Origin: Palsa-965 sp044448685
GTDB lineage: Bacteria; Bacteroidota; Bacteroidia; Palsa-965
Direction: 5' to 3'
DNA: 20,659 bases
NCBI GenBank assembly: GCA_044448685.1
Contig: JBIOHC010000061.1
Coordinates: 1-20,659, forward strand
In this document: positions 1-8,452 of the stretch, one piece after another
Position numbering within the stretch: position 1 is the first letter of the stretch
Layout: each line of letters starts with the position of its first letter
Program-made: the position numbers and the translations under genes
The notes under the pieces: generated by a model
The model's input: only the letters and a program-made list of their open reading frames with translations
The model's database searches: none
What the model was told of the DNA's origin: nothing

Positions 1-1
1 G

Positions 2-2716
2 AACTGCTCCGGAGGCACCACACCGTATACTTATTCCTGGTTTTCAGGTCCAAATACGGCTACCTATTCAAACCTGACTGCGGGCAGCTACAGTTGTGAT
101 GTACAGGACAACAATGGTTGCAGTGCAAACACCAGCGCTGCAGTAAATGCAGCCCCTGCTCCGACAATCACAATGTCCGGTACGAATGTTGCTTGTAAAG
201 GTGCATCTACCGGAAGCGCCACTGTCACCCCTTCGGGAGGAACAACTCCTTATACCTATTCGTGGACACCAGGCACGTGTACGAATGCAACATTCAATAA
301 TCTTACTGCCGGTTTGTATACAGCTACGGTGACCGATGCCAATGGTTGCAATATCAGTAATTCAGTCACTATTACAGAGCCTTCCACTATCATGACGGTC
401 ACAGCTTCTGAAACAGATGTAAGTTGTTATGGAGGGGCCGATGGGACAGTTTCTGTAACTGCCAGCGGAGGAGGTTCTGGCTATACCTATTCCTGGTCTC
501 CTTACGGAGGCAACAATCCTTCTGTGACAGCTTTGATTGCCAACACATTCACGTGTACGGTTAACGATGTATACGGTTGTGTCATGACCGGCGTCACAAC
601 GGTAAACCAACCCGCCAAATTCAACCTCACCCCAACCAATGTTGATGCCACTTGCGGAATCAATAACGGATCAGCCTCTATGGCTGTTACGGGAGGAACC
701 GCTCCGTATATTTATTCCTGGAGTCCCGGCACATGTACCTCTTCTTCCTTTTCAAATCTTGCTCCGGGGACCTACACGTGCTCGATTACCGATAATAAAG
801 GTTGCACTTCGTCCAACAATGTTACCGTGAATCTTATTTCACCGCCTTCACTCACCATGTCGGAAGTGAATGCTACCTGTAAGGGAACGGCTTCGGGCAA
901 TGCCTCTGTTACAGTAACAGGAGGAGCGGCCCCTTTTAATTATTCCTGGAGTCCGAATACCTGTACCACCTCCGGCAACAATAATATAGCCGCCGGGAAT
1001 TATACCGTAACAGTAACAGATGGAAGCGGTTGTAGCGTCAGCAATACCACTACCGTCACCGAGCCGTCAACAGCCCTTAATGCTTCCATTACCGGAACCA
1101 ATGTACATTGCAACGGAGGTAATGACGGAACAGCAATGGCAACTGCTACCGGTGGAACTCCGGGCTATACTTATCTATGGGCCCCCTGCGGCAGTACTAC
1201 CGCCAATATTTCAGGAGTAACAGCAGGAACATCCACCTGTACTGTTACCGATGCCAACGGATGTACCTATACCGGCACCATAACAATTACCCAGCCTTCA
1301 GCTCTTGCTCCTGCTTCCACCACAAACCCAGTGACCTGTAATGGCTTGTGTGATGGTGTGGTCAGTGCAAGTGCAAGCGGTGGAACAGTCCCTTATAATT
1401 ATTCCTGGAGCCCGGGTGGAGCAACAAGCTTAACCCTTGCAGGACAATGTCCCGGCATTTACAGCTGCTTTATCACCGATGCAAATGGTTGTGTAGCCTG
1501 CACACCTGCCGTAACCGTTACTCAGCCTGCTGCACTGAGCAATTCTGTAACCAATACCAATGCAACCTGTAACGGATGCGACGGATCAGAAGCCTCAGTG
1601 GCTACAGGCGGTATCAGTCCTTATACTTATTTATGGTCTCCCGGTGGACAAACAACCGTATCTCTTTCTGCTCTTTGTCCAGGCAATTATTCGGTAACGG
1701 TAAAAGATGCCAATGGCTGCACTCAGAATGCATCCGGTACTATTACCCAGAGTGCTTCACCACATATCACCGGTACGGTCATTGCGCCTGTTTCCGGTGC
1801 TATCAACTCAGGATGGGCATACCTTGTATTATATGACTCTGTTCTTAAACGCCAGCACCTGGTCGACAGTGTGGTGATCAGTGCAGGGCGTTATACATTC
1901 ACCGGTTCAACCGGAAAAAAATTCCTGGTCTATGCCGTAGCGAATCACAGTACCTATCCCAATACGATGAAAACGTATGCCGGCAATGCCGATCAGTGGA
2001 TTAATGCAACAATTACCAGCGCTCCCTGCGGAACATTTGATACCGCTAATATTGCCCTCATTGAAATCACACCTCCTTCGGGATCGGGCTCTTTCTCCGG
2101 TACTGTTGTACAGGATGCCGGTTATTCACCCAGGATGAAACCAGGAAACCCGATTGTACTTGCACCCGGTGACCCGATACCGGGGCTGGATGTAAATCTG
2201 GAACAGCATCCTGGTGGAATCATCGCCCAGACCACGACCGATAACAGCGGCTATTATCATTTCGGCAGTATCCCTCCCGGAACATTTGAAGTGTATGTGG
2301 ATGTTCCGGGACTCGGAATGATATCTCAATATTCCCGTGTTATTACCTCCAGCGAAATGTTCCCGAACCTGGATTACAGGGTCGACTCCACACATATTTA
2401 TAAAGATTCCCTGCTTGTCACTTCTGTCACCGTACCATCGGGCAATCCTTTGCTGAACAGCTTATCTGTTTCACCTAATCCATGCAAGGATCAGCTAAAC
2501 ATTCAATATTCTCTGGAAGCACCCGGAGATGTAGTGTTTGAAATCTATTCCATAATCGGTGAAAAAGTTGCGGCATTCAACAGGCCGGTGTCTTCAGGAG
2601 GAAGCTATAGCTGTCAGATCAGCGCATCCGATTTCGGATTCAAAGAAGGAGTCTATACACTGAGGATGACCACAGCAGGTATTGTATATATAAACAGGAT
2701 TGTGTTTATACATTGA
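2..2716 (+). CDS. SprB-repeat adhesin with T9SS C-terminal sorting domain (5' end outside window)
   Basis: Open from the left edge with no start codon, so this is the last 904 residues of a longer protein. Residues 1 to about 580 hold about eight SprB-type repeats of 70-80 aa (the first cut by the edge). Each has an early Cys-x-Gly, a GG..PY.YSW core and a late D.NGC. A beta-rich segment follows, then a carboxypeptidase-regulatory/SdrD-like domain (about 700-770, with DNSGYYHFGSIPPGTFEVYV). The last 85 residues match a T9SS type A sorting domain: SVSPNPCKDQLNI, then IIGEKV and a short C-terminal strand. Family knowledge: SprB-like proteins are secreted through the type IX system, anchored on the outer surface, and serve gliding or adhesion. 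The surface adhesin role is inferred from repeats plus sorting signal. It ends 28 nt before a strong hairpin, so it is probably the last gene of its transcript. Confidence 0.9.
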   Translation, partial: NCSGGTTPYTYSWFSGPNTATYSNLTAGSYSCDVQDNNGCSANTSAAVNAAPAPTITMSGTNVACKGASTGSATVTPSGGTTPYTYSWTPGTCTNATFNNLTAGLYTATVTDANGCNISNSVTITEPSTIMTVTASETDVSCYGGADGTVSVTASGGGSGYTYSWSPYGGNNPSVTALIANTFTCTVNDVYGCVMTGVTTVNQPAKFNLTPTNVDATCGINNGSASMAVTGGTAPYIYSWSPGTCTSSSFSNLAPGTYTCSITDNKGCTSSNNVTVNLISPPSLTMSEVNATCKGTASGNASVTVTGGAAPFNYSWSPNTCTTSGNNNIAAGNYTVTVTDGSGCSVSNTTTVTEPSTALNASITGTNVHCNGGNDGTAMATATGGTPGYTYLWAPCGSTTANISGVTAGTSTCTVTDANGCTYTGTITITQPSALAPASTTNPVTCNGLCDGVVSASASGGTVPYNYSWSPGGATSLTLAGQCPGIYSCFITDANGCVACTPAVTVTQPAALSNSVTNTNATCNGCDGSEASVATGGISPYTYLWSPGGQTTVSLSALCPGNYSVTVKDANGCTQNASGTITQSASPHITGTVIAPVSGAINSGWAYLVLYDSVLKRQHLVDSVVISAGRYTFTGSTGKKFLVYAVANHSTYPNTMKTYAGNADQWINATITSAPCGTFDTANIALIEITPPSGSGSFSGTVVQDAGYSPRMKPGNPIVLAPGDPIPGLDVNLEQHPGGIIAQTTTDNSGYYHFGSIPPGTFEVYVDVPGLGMISQYSRVITSSEMFPNLDYRVDSTHIYKDSLLVTSVTVPSGNPLLNSLSVSPNPCKDQLNIQYSLEAPGDVVFEIYSIIGEKVAAFNRPVSSGGSYSCQISASDFGFKEGVYTLRMTTAGIVYINRIVFIH

Positions 2717-2743
2717 ATACTATGTCTGCTACTGATCTGCAAC

Positions 2744-2782
2744 AGGAATTCCCGGTTTGTTTAAGACAAACCGGGAATTCCT
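2744..2782 (+). terminator. Perfect 17-bp hairpin after the SprB-repeat gene
   Basis: The arm GGAATTCCCGGTTTGT (2745-2760) is exactly complementary to ACAAACCGGGAATTCC (2766-2781) across a TTAAG loop, and an A-T pair (2744/2782) extends it. It begins 28 nt after the adhesin stop codon. The T-run after the stem is weak (TTAACTT), so it may act as an RNA-stabilising 3' end or an imperfect intrinsic terminator. It also sits directly upstream of the GNAT gene. Confidence 0.65.
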
Positions 2783-2795
2783 TAACTTCGCTCTC

Positions 2796-3635
2796 ATGAA
2801 GCAGCAACCTGTCCTAAGTGGTTTTACCGCGAATATACAACTGACTCCTTTTGAAGAACAAGACCTGATCCAGCTGGATGAGCTTCAACCCCAGGGCTGG
2901 CAGGATCTGAAAATCACATTTCAAAATTATTTGAAGTCCGGTATTTGTTTTCCGTTTAAGCATATGAATGGTGACAAGCTCATCGGAATAGGAGCAAGCA
3001 TTATACATCGTGACACAGCCTGGCTGGGTCATATCATTGTACATCCCGGGTACAGGAACAAAGGAATAGGACTGGAAATCACGCAAGCTCTGGCTGAATT
3101 TTCACATGCTCAGTATTGCAATACGATTTATCTTATCGCCACTGAACTGGGAGCACCTGTATATGTCAAAGCCGGTTTTGAAACGGAAACCGAATACCTG
3201 TTCTATAAGGATATCAACCTGCTCACTGAGCATCCTGTTTCTGAATATATTGCTGCCACCAGTGACGCCGACATAACTCAGATACTGAGCCTCGATAAGC
3301 TTGCTTCCGGTGAAGACCGGGCTGAACATCTTTCCGCTTATTTGAAAGGATCTTTTGTATACCGTAAGGATGATGGCATAGAAGGATTTTATCTTCCTGC
3401 CTGGGGCGATGGTTTGATTACTGCACGTAATGGCAGTGCCGGACTCGAGTTAATGAAATTAAGACTCATGCAACAGGATTCTGCCTGTTTTCCTGCCGAG
3501 AATATTGTTGCTTCCGCGTATTTCAAGGAAACCGGTTACAAAGCATGCCGTACAGCCAAACGTATGCGCTTAGGTGTCAAAAGGCCCTGGAAACCGACAA
3601 TGCTCTTTAACCGTATTGGAGGGAATTTGGGGTAG
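2796..3635 (+). CDS. GNAT-family N-acetyltransferase with second C-terminal domain
   Basis: A 279-aa protein with two parts. The N-terminal half is a GNAT fold: WLGHIIVHPGYRNKGIG at about residues 76-92 is motif A, with the R-x-K-G-I-G pyrophosphate loop for acetyl-CoA, and GAPVYVKAGF (about 119-128) is the usual late GNAT motif. The C-terminal half (about 150-279) resembles the extra domain of two-part bacterial GNATs (Acetyltransf_18-like). It would transfer an acetyl group to an amine; the substrate cannot be inferred. A TTG at 2757 extends the frame upstream but lies inside the hairpin, so the ATG at 2796 is chosen. A TAACTTCG box (2783-2790), one mismatch from TAnnTTTG, lies just before this ATG and would give a nearly leaderless mRNA; this is weak. 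The gene converges on the 125-aa gene, 23 nt away. Confidence 0.85.
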   Translation: MKQQPVLSGFTANIQLTPFEEQDLIQLDELQPQGWQDLKITFQNYLKSGICFPFKHMNGDKLIGIGASIIHRDTAWLGHIIVHPGYRNKGIGLEITQALAEFSHAQYCNTIYLIATELGAPVYVKAGFETETEYLFYKDINLLTEHPVSEYIAATSDADITQILSLDKLASGEDRAEHLSAYLKGSFVYRKDDGIEGFYLPAWGDGLITARNGSAGLELMKLRLMQQDSACFPAENIVASAYFKETGYKACRTAKRMRLGVKRPWKPTMLFNRIGGNLG

Positions 3636-3658
3636 CGCTCAGGCTCAGCTATTCAATT

Positions 3659-4036
3659 TTATGCCTTCGTCATCAGACATGCCCCTACCCATGCATTCCA
3701 GATCATGCTATGCTTCCGTTTTGAATAAGCACGTTTGAGTTTTTTAATAACATGTTTATAATGCAATCCGTATTTTTTCTCCTCCAGGGATAAATACTTT
3801 ACCATAATAGGAAAGCACTCTTCCAGTTCAATTTTATCTTTCAGCATTTCATTCCCCGACAGAACACAGATCCAGTCAATCAGCATAGTTCTGTCCATCC
3901 TGCGTTTCTGAGGGTTCATGGAGTCGATGAGATTATCGAGATCCTCCTTCTCTTTTTTTCCAACATATACCAGTTGAAGGAACGTGAAGACAGACAAATA
4001 TCCTTCCCAGTAGTTGAGTGTAGTTGTTGTTTTCAT
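3659..4036 (-). CDS. Hypothetical protein, 125 aa
   Basis: I do not recognise this family. The protein is basic and rich in Lys, Leu and Met, with no signal peptide or clear membrane segment. It looks mostly helical, with an acidic then basic stretch (KEKEDLDNLIDSMNPQKRR, about 28-46) and a Trp/Met-rich end (MIWNAWVGACLMTKA). It is the only long frame in this interval, starts with ATG and ends at TAA. It lies on the same strand as the cupin gene but 214 nt downstream of it. That gap is AT-rich and holds only a small inverted repeat (CAATAT/ATATTG, 4185-4201). No evidence links it in function to its neighbours. Confidence 0.6.
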   Translation of the reverse strand: MKTTTTLNYWEGYLSVFTFLQLVYVGKKEKEDLDNLIDSMNPQKRRMDRTMLIDWICVLSGNEMLKDKIELEECFPIMVKYLSLEEKKYGLHYKHVIKKLKRAYSKRKHSMIWNAWVGACLMTKA

Positions 4037-4250
4037 GGCGGGGACGGTTGGTGAAACGTATGATTCTTGTCTTAATCTATGTTACGTCCCTTTACCAAAC
4101 TTGTTCCGGCAATTTTAGAATTTTATGCGGATCTCAACGCTGAAGGAGTGCTTGAATTTTAACGTAATTGATTGTTTATCAATACAATATAAATAATATT
4201 GCACGAACAATAGCAATTCCCAAGCACACAACTGCCTGATACGATTTCTA

Positions 4251-4598
4251 TTAAATAGTCCTATTTAAAAAATCCCCATCAATAATCAGTAACAAACATC
4301 CGTTTTCTGAAGCAGAACGGTGGGAACTCAGATTATCACTTACCACATACGTCATTCCTTTATTAAGCTTTACAGACTCACCCGTCTTCAGCTCACTTAC
4401 GAATTCCCCTTCCAGGCAGTACACTATATGTCCTTTGCTGCACCAATGATCGGCCAGATAACCCGAAGTATATTCCACCAGCCTTATTCTCAAACCAGGA
4501 TACAGAATAGTTTGCCAGAAAGCTTTTCCTGACTCACCCGGATACGTTATTTTTTCGATTCCGGTCCAGTCAATGGTGGTAAAGGGTATGTTTGTCAT
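4251..4598 (-). CDS. DHCW-motif cupin-fold protein
   Basis: A 115-aa single-domain cupin. The sequence YLADHWCSKGHIVYCLEGEF (about 47-66) contains the D-H-W-C signature used to name this small family, followed by the beta-barrel pattern (GEFVSELKTGESVKLNKG, then SHRS...LLIIDGDFL). His and Glu in the cupin motifs could bind a metal, but the substrate or ligand of the family is not known to me. The length is normal for the family and the ATG start gives the expected N-terminus (MTNIPFTTIDW). It follows the kinase gene by 40 nt on the same strand, so co-transcription is possible. No separate promoter is evident in that gap. Confidence 0.85.
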   Translation of the reverse strand: MTNIPFTTIDWTGIEKITYPGESGKAFWQTILYPGLRIRLVEYTSGYLADHWCSKGHIVYCLEGEFVSELKTGESVKLNKGMTYVVSDNLSSHRSASENGCLLLIIDGDFLNRTI

Positions 4599-4638
4599 AG
4601 TTTCTGTTCAGATTTAACCGGGTTTACGTGATAGTGTA

Positions 4639-6759
4639 TTATTCACCAGCCTGTTCTGAAATTTTGGCAGGCTTATGCTGAGGAGAATGTTCTGATTCCA
4701 ATTCCTGAGGGGTATTAATAAAATCCTTCTGCTCCGAACTGTTAATTTGAACAGGAATGCAGATCTCCACTGTTGTTCCGGATGCGAGTCCGTTCTCATC
4801 ATAATTGTCCGTAATTACAACGCCCAAATTATTCTTGTGGAGACTATTCAGGGTCTCCAGTCTTTCTTTTGTAATGGAAAGGCCTACGGAGCGATGCTTC
4901 TTTACCCTTCTTATTTCCATTGATTTCTTCCGGCCAATGCCATTATCTTCTATCAGGCATATCAGAAAGTTGCCCCTCATTTTCATGCGAATGTTCAGCA
5001 TCCCTGTCTTTTCTTGCAGATGCATGAGCCCATGCCATATTGCATTTTCAACATAGGGCTGGATGATCATAGGCGGAACTTGCAGAGCCTTCAGATCCAT
5101 CTCTTCTTCAAAAGTCATGCTCAGTTCAAACTTGGATGAAAATCGCAATCGTTCTAGCTCAATATAAAGTTCTAAGGTTTGTATTTCTGTTTGCAAACCT
5201 ATGTATTCCTGACTTGAATTCATGAGTACATTGCGCATGAGTTTGGAGAATTTAGACAAATACCGGTCGGCATCTTCCGGGTTGTTTTTCCAAATAAAGT
5301 GCTGTATGGATGCAATACAGTTAAATATAAAATGAGGATTCATCTGGGCTTTTAAGGCCATCAGTTTGAGATCCGCAATTTTTCTATTCACCTCCGCTCT
5401 TTCAATACCTTTTTTCTTTTTCAACTGAATACGGTAAATCAGCGCTCCAAAAAAAAGAAGGATCAGCAAGGCTCCTGCAGTAATGTATAGAACCATTGCT
5501 CTGGCTTTTTCCTGCTCCTTCGCAATAACCATATCTGCTTCAGCCTTTGCTTTCAAATCCGATTCCTGCTTTTCCAAGGCGTTGGCTATTCTCAAATCGT
5601 TTAATTCCTTGGTTTTTTCCTGACCGAACACATTCTCGTTTATCTTTTTCAAATCCATCAGAAAGGCATATGCTTCCTTCATTTTCCCTGATTTGGCACA
5701 AGCATCCGCCATTATTTCGTAAGGTCTCTTCTTCACTTCAACTCTCTGCATTATGTTCACAACTTGCTTCAGACTTGAATCACCGTACTGGGTCGCAAGT
5801 TTATAATTTTTCAGGCTGTCATAGATCCAGGCCAGATTTGAATATGCTAATCTCAAATGATCCACCTCTTTTCTTTCCTTCGCCACTTTCAAGGCTTTGA
5901 ATGCATGATATAAAGCATGCTTGTAATCTGCCTGGCTCAGATAATATTCCGCCTGATTTGCATAGATCTCTGAGAGATTTGAACAAAGTTTCATGCGTTC
6001 TCCTATGCTGAGTTCAAGGAGGTGGTACTTTAAGGAGAGATCCGGTTTGTCCAGTTTCCCATAGGTCAATGCCATATCACCGTAAATTTCAACAAGAAGA
6101 TCATCAAAGGGTTGGTACGTTTCCGCGGTATAGCGCTCCATTTCAGCTTTATTACCCGCAATCTGTTCCACTATCGGAAGCTCCTTCAGATAAAATTTCA
6201 TGGCGCTGCTGTACTCTTTCATATTGTAATACATGTTTCCCAACACGATTGCCTTCATGATGGTCGCATTCCTGTCATTCAGCTCCTCATATATTTTTGT
6301 TGCCTTAAGATTGTATTCCATCACTTTTGCAATATCTGATATCTGCCAGTATACACTCTCTATAACCTCGTAACAGGATGCTATCATCCGTTCGTTTTTA
6401 CTGTTGCTCTTGCTGCGTAGCTGATCACATCCTTTCAGAGCCCGTTGGGAATATTCCAATGCTTTTGGGAAATCATGCTCCTGATAGCTCATATTGGCCA
6501 ATGAAAAAAGAGCATAGTTCTGAAAAAGAAGCTGTCCGCTCTTTTCGGCCATATGTAATTCCAGGAAAGTAACCCGGCGGAGGGTATCAAACGGCGGGCT
6601 CCAGTTATAGAGAACGAAATTATCCAACGCACGCAAGCGGGAGGTATCGGATTGTTCTATCCTGAAATTTCCATTCAGAATGGAATCCAGCTCTTTTTTT
6701 TGCCCTGAACTTTCAAACCAATATAAAAGACATACGAACAGGATGAAGGTTTGTTTCAT
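4639..6759 (-). CDS. LytS-type sensor histidine kinase with N-terminal TPR region
   Basis: A 706-aa membrane sensor kinase. Residues 1-19 are a signal peptide. Residues about 60-375 are helical TPR-like repeats (for example IASCYEVIESVYWQISDIAK and AYSNLAWIYDSLKNYKLATQ), predicted periplasmic. A coiled segment (380-420) leads to one transmembrane helix (421-443). The cytoplasmic part is a His_kinase (LytS/YehU) domain with phospho-acceptor H476 in QMNPHFIFN. The HATPase domain has N-box QPYVENAIWHGL (567-578) and G-box EDNGIGRKKS (604-613). A hydrophilic 36-residue tail (671-706) follows the usual end of the domain. Such kinases normally phosphorylate a LytTR response regulator, but none is in the window. 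It is divergent from the WG-repeat gene across 158 nt. The signal sensed is unknown. Confidence 0.92.
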   Translation of the reverse strand: MKQTFILFVCLLYWFESSGQKKELDSILNGNFRIEQSDTSRLRALDNFVLYNWSPPFDTLRRVTFLELHMAEKSGQLLFQNYALFSLANMSYQEHDFPKALEYSQRALKGCDQLRSKSNSKNERMIASCYEVIESVYWQISDIAKVMEYNLKATKIYEELNDRNATIMKAIVLGNMYYNMKEYSSAMKFYLKELPIVEQIAGNKAEMERYTAETYQPFDDLLVEIYGDMALTYGKLDKPDLSLKYHLLELSIGERMKLCSNLSEIYANQAEYYLSQADYKHALYHAFKALKVAKERKEVDHLRLAYSNLAWIYDSLKNYKLATQYGDSSLKQVVNIMQRVEVKKRPYEIMADACAKSGKMKEAYAFLMDLKKINENVFGQEKTKELNDLRIANALEKQESDLKAKAEADMVIAKEQEKARAMVLYITAGALLILLFFGALIYRIQLKKKKGIERAEVNRKIADLKLMALKAQMNPHFIFNCIASIQHFIWKNNPEDADRYLSKFSKLMRNVLMNSSQEYIGLQTEIQTLELYIELERLRFSSKFELSMTFEEEMDLKALQVPPMIIQPYVENAIWHGLMHLQEKTGMLNIRMKMRGNFLICLIEDNGIGRKKSMEIRRVKKHRSVGLSITKERLETLNSLHKNNLGVVITDNYDENGLASGTTVEICIPVQINSSEQKDFINTPQELESEHSPQHKPAKISEQAGE

Positions 6760-6846
6760 CCTAGAAAGTTACAAATGTTTGGGGAAAGTGTAATTCGGGG
6801 AAAAATAAATTCCAGCACATTTATGCCTATCCTAAACTGTTTGGAC

Positions 6847-6854
6847 TATATTTG
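6847..6854 (+). promoter_or_regulatory. Candidate Bacteroidota -7 box for the WG/Hint operon
   Basis: TATATTTG is a perfect match to the TAnnTTTG element of Bacteroidota primary-sigma promoters. It lies 63 nt upstream of the WG/Hint ATG in the divergent gap. The expected -33 TTTG is only approximate (TTTA at 6820-6823, spacer 23), so this is a plausible but unproven promoter. Confidence 0.4.
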
Positions 6855-6917
6855 ATTTTCACCTGAACAGCCTATACTGCATTTCAAAAACACGCAAGGC
6901 TTTTTTATACTTTTTTT

Positions 6918-8441
6918 ATGAAACTATCATTTTCAGGAAGAGGCCTTATCGCGCTTTTCTTCGCTCTCTCTCATCCACTCCTTAGCCGGTCACAGGCCGA
7001 TACCGGTAAGGTTGTTTTTAATCCCGAAGTTGAATATGTCTATACTTTTTCGGACGGACTGGCTCCGGTTGTTGCGAATGGGAAATACGGCTTTGTTAAC
7101 AAAGCCGGAAAGCTGGTCATTCCGCCAACCTACGACTGGGCATATCCGTTCACTAATGGCCTGGCTTCAGTGCTGATGGGTGATAAATACGGATACATCA
7201 ATACCACAGGGAAAATTGCCATTCCAATGCAATATCAATCTGCATTGAGCTTTTCGGGTGGCATTGCCGTAGTCAGTGAAGGAAATCAAAACTGGTATAT
7301 CAATAAACAGGGAGTAAAAGCCGCAAGTATTCCCAATGGCACTTCGGCTACCAGCGACTATCTCAAATATAAAGTGATAGACAAAGGGCTTATTCCTTTG
7401 AGAAACGGGAAAGATGGAAATATGGGCTTTGTGAATGTTTCCGGGAAATATGTGGTTAAGCCTCAGTTTACCGATATGGGAAATTTTTCCGAAGGCCTGT
7501 TTGCTTTTTATGAACCGGCTATGCATAAATGGGGATATCGTAACTTAGCCAACACCGTTGTCATACCACCCCGGTTCAATTCCGGATCCGATTTCTCGGA
7601 AAGAAAAGCCTCTTTTCCCGGATACATCACAGACACAATGGGCGGACAGTATAAAACAGTTACACGTTATGGATTCATTGACAAAAAAGGGAATACGGTT
7701 ATCAAACCTGCTTTCGCTTATGTTTGCGATTTTTCAGAGGGCCTGGCCTTTGTTTCAAGAGACGGGGAAGTTTATGAGTTTATAGATTCCACCGGTAAAA
7801 CTGCAATAGGTTCACTGAAGCTTGGCAATGACTATATAGGAGCTTGTTACTTTTCAGGAGGTATGGCATTTGTGCATATATACACTTCAGATGGTCACGG
7901 GGAATATGTAAAAGCAATTATCGACAAAAAGGGGAATATCCTCTGGCAAAGCAAAATTACTGAACGCGTCTGTTTTGCCCCCGGTACCGAAATCACCCTG
8001 GCAGATGGCACGCATAAGAAAATAGAAACTATCTGCCCCGGGGATCTTGTGTTGGCCTTCGATTCCATCAAACAACAATTTGCCTCCACCAGGGTGCTGG
8101 CAAGTGAAAAACATTATTCCTATACTATGCCTTTAACCACCCTTAGCATTATGCCACTTGTGATGGATCCTGCTGCTTCACTCTTGCCGGAACCAATGCG
8201 TTCTGAGAGTATTCTCCTACGTGTAACTCCCGCCCATCCCATTCCTACAAACAAGGGAGTTAAAAGGGTTTGGCAATTAAAGAGCGGAGATATTGTGTGG
8301 ATTCACAATGAGCGTACCGGAGAAATGAAACCTGGAATCGTGGAAGAAATAACCCGGTCGTCTTATGCAGACGTTGTTTATAATTTAAAGACGGAAGCCC
8401 GCTCCTTTATTGCCAATCAAATTATCGTGCTCTCCAAATAA
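6918..8441 (+). CDS. Exported WG-repeat protein with C-terminal Hint (autoprocessing) domain
   Basis: A 507-aa protein in two modules. Residues 1-26 form a signal peptide ending near SRSQA. Residues about 38-345 contain repeated WG-type units with the pattern F..GLA.V...GKYGFVN..GK.VI.P.Y (clear copies near 44-70, 78-104, 156-183, 250-265 and 270-300). The last part is a Hint domain starting at C352: CFAPGTEITLADG (352-364) is the N-terminal block, VTPAHPI (436-442) carries the Thr and His of block B, and VYNLKTEARSFIANQIIV (487-504) is the last strand pair. Known: Hint domains make a thioester at the first Cys and release the upstream part. The usual terminal His-Asn is missing (the protein ends IIVLSK), so Asn-cyclisation splicing is not expected, while cleavage before C352 remains possible (inference). 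The next gene starts 11 nt later, so the two are probably one operon. The function of the WG part is unknown. Confidence 0.85.
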   Translation: MKLSFSGRGLIALFFALSHPLLSRSQADTGKVVFNPEVEYVYTFSDGLAPVVANGKYGFVNKAGKLVIPPTYDWAYPFTNGLASVLMGDKYGYINTTGKIAIPMQYQSALSFSGGIAVVSEGNQNWYINKQGVKAASIPNGTSATSDYLKYKVIDKGLIPLRNGKDGNMGFVNVSGKYVVKPQFTDMGNFSEGLFAFYEPAMHKWGYRNLANTVVIPPRFNSGSDFSERKASFPGYITDTMGGQYKTVTRYGFIDKKGNTVIKPAFAYVCDFSEGLAFVSRDGEVYEFIDSTGKTAIGSLKLGNDYIGACYFSGGMAFVHIYTSDGHGEYVKAIIDKKGNILWQSKITERVCFAPGTEITLADGTHKKIETICPGDLVLAFDSIKQQFASTRVLASEKHYSYTMPLTTLSIMPLVMDPAASLLPEPMRSESILLRVTPAHPIPTNKGVKRVWQLKSGDIVWIHNERTGEMKPGIVEEITRSSYADVVYNLKTEARSFIANQIIVLSK

Positions 8442-8452
8442 TTGGATTGTTT

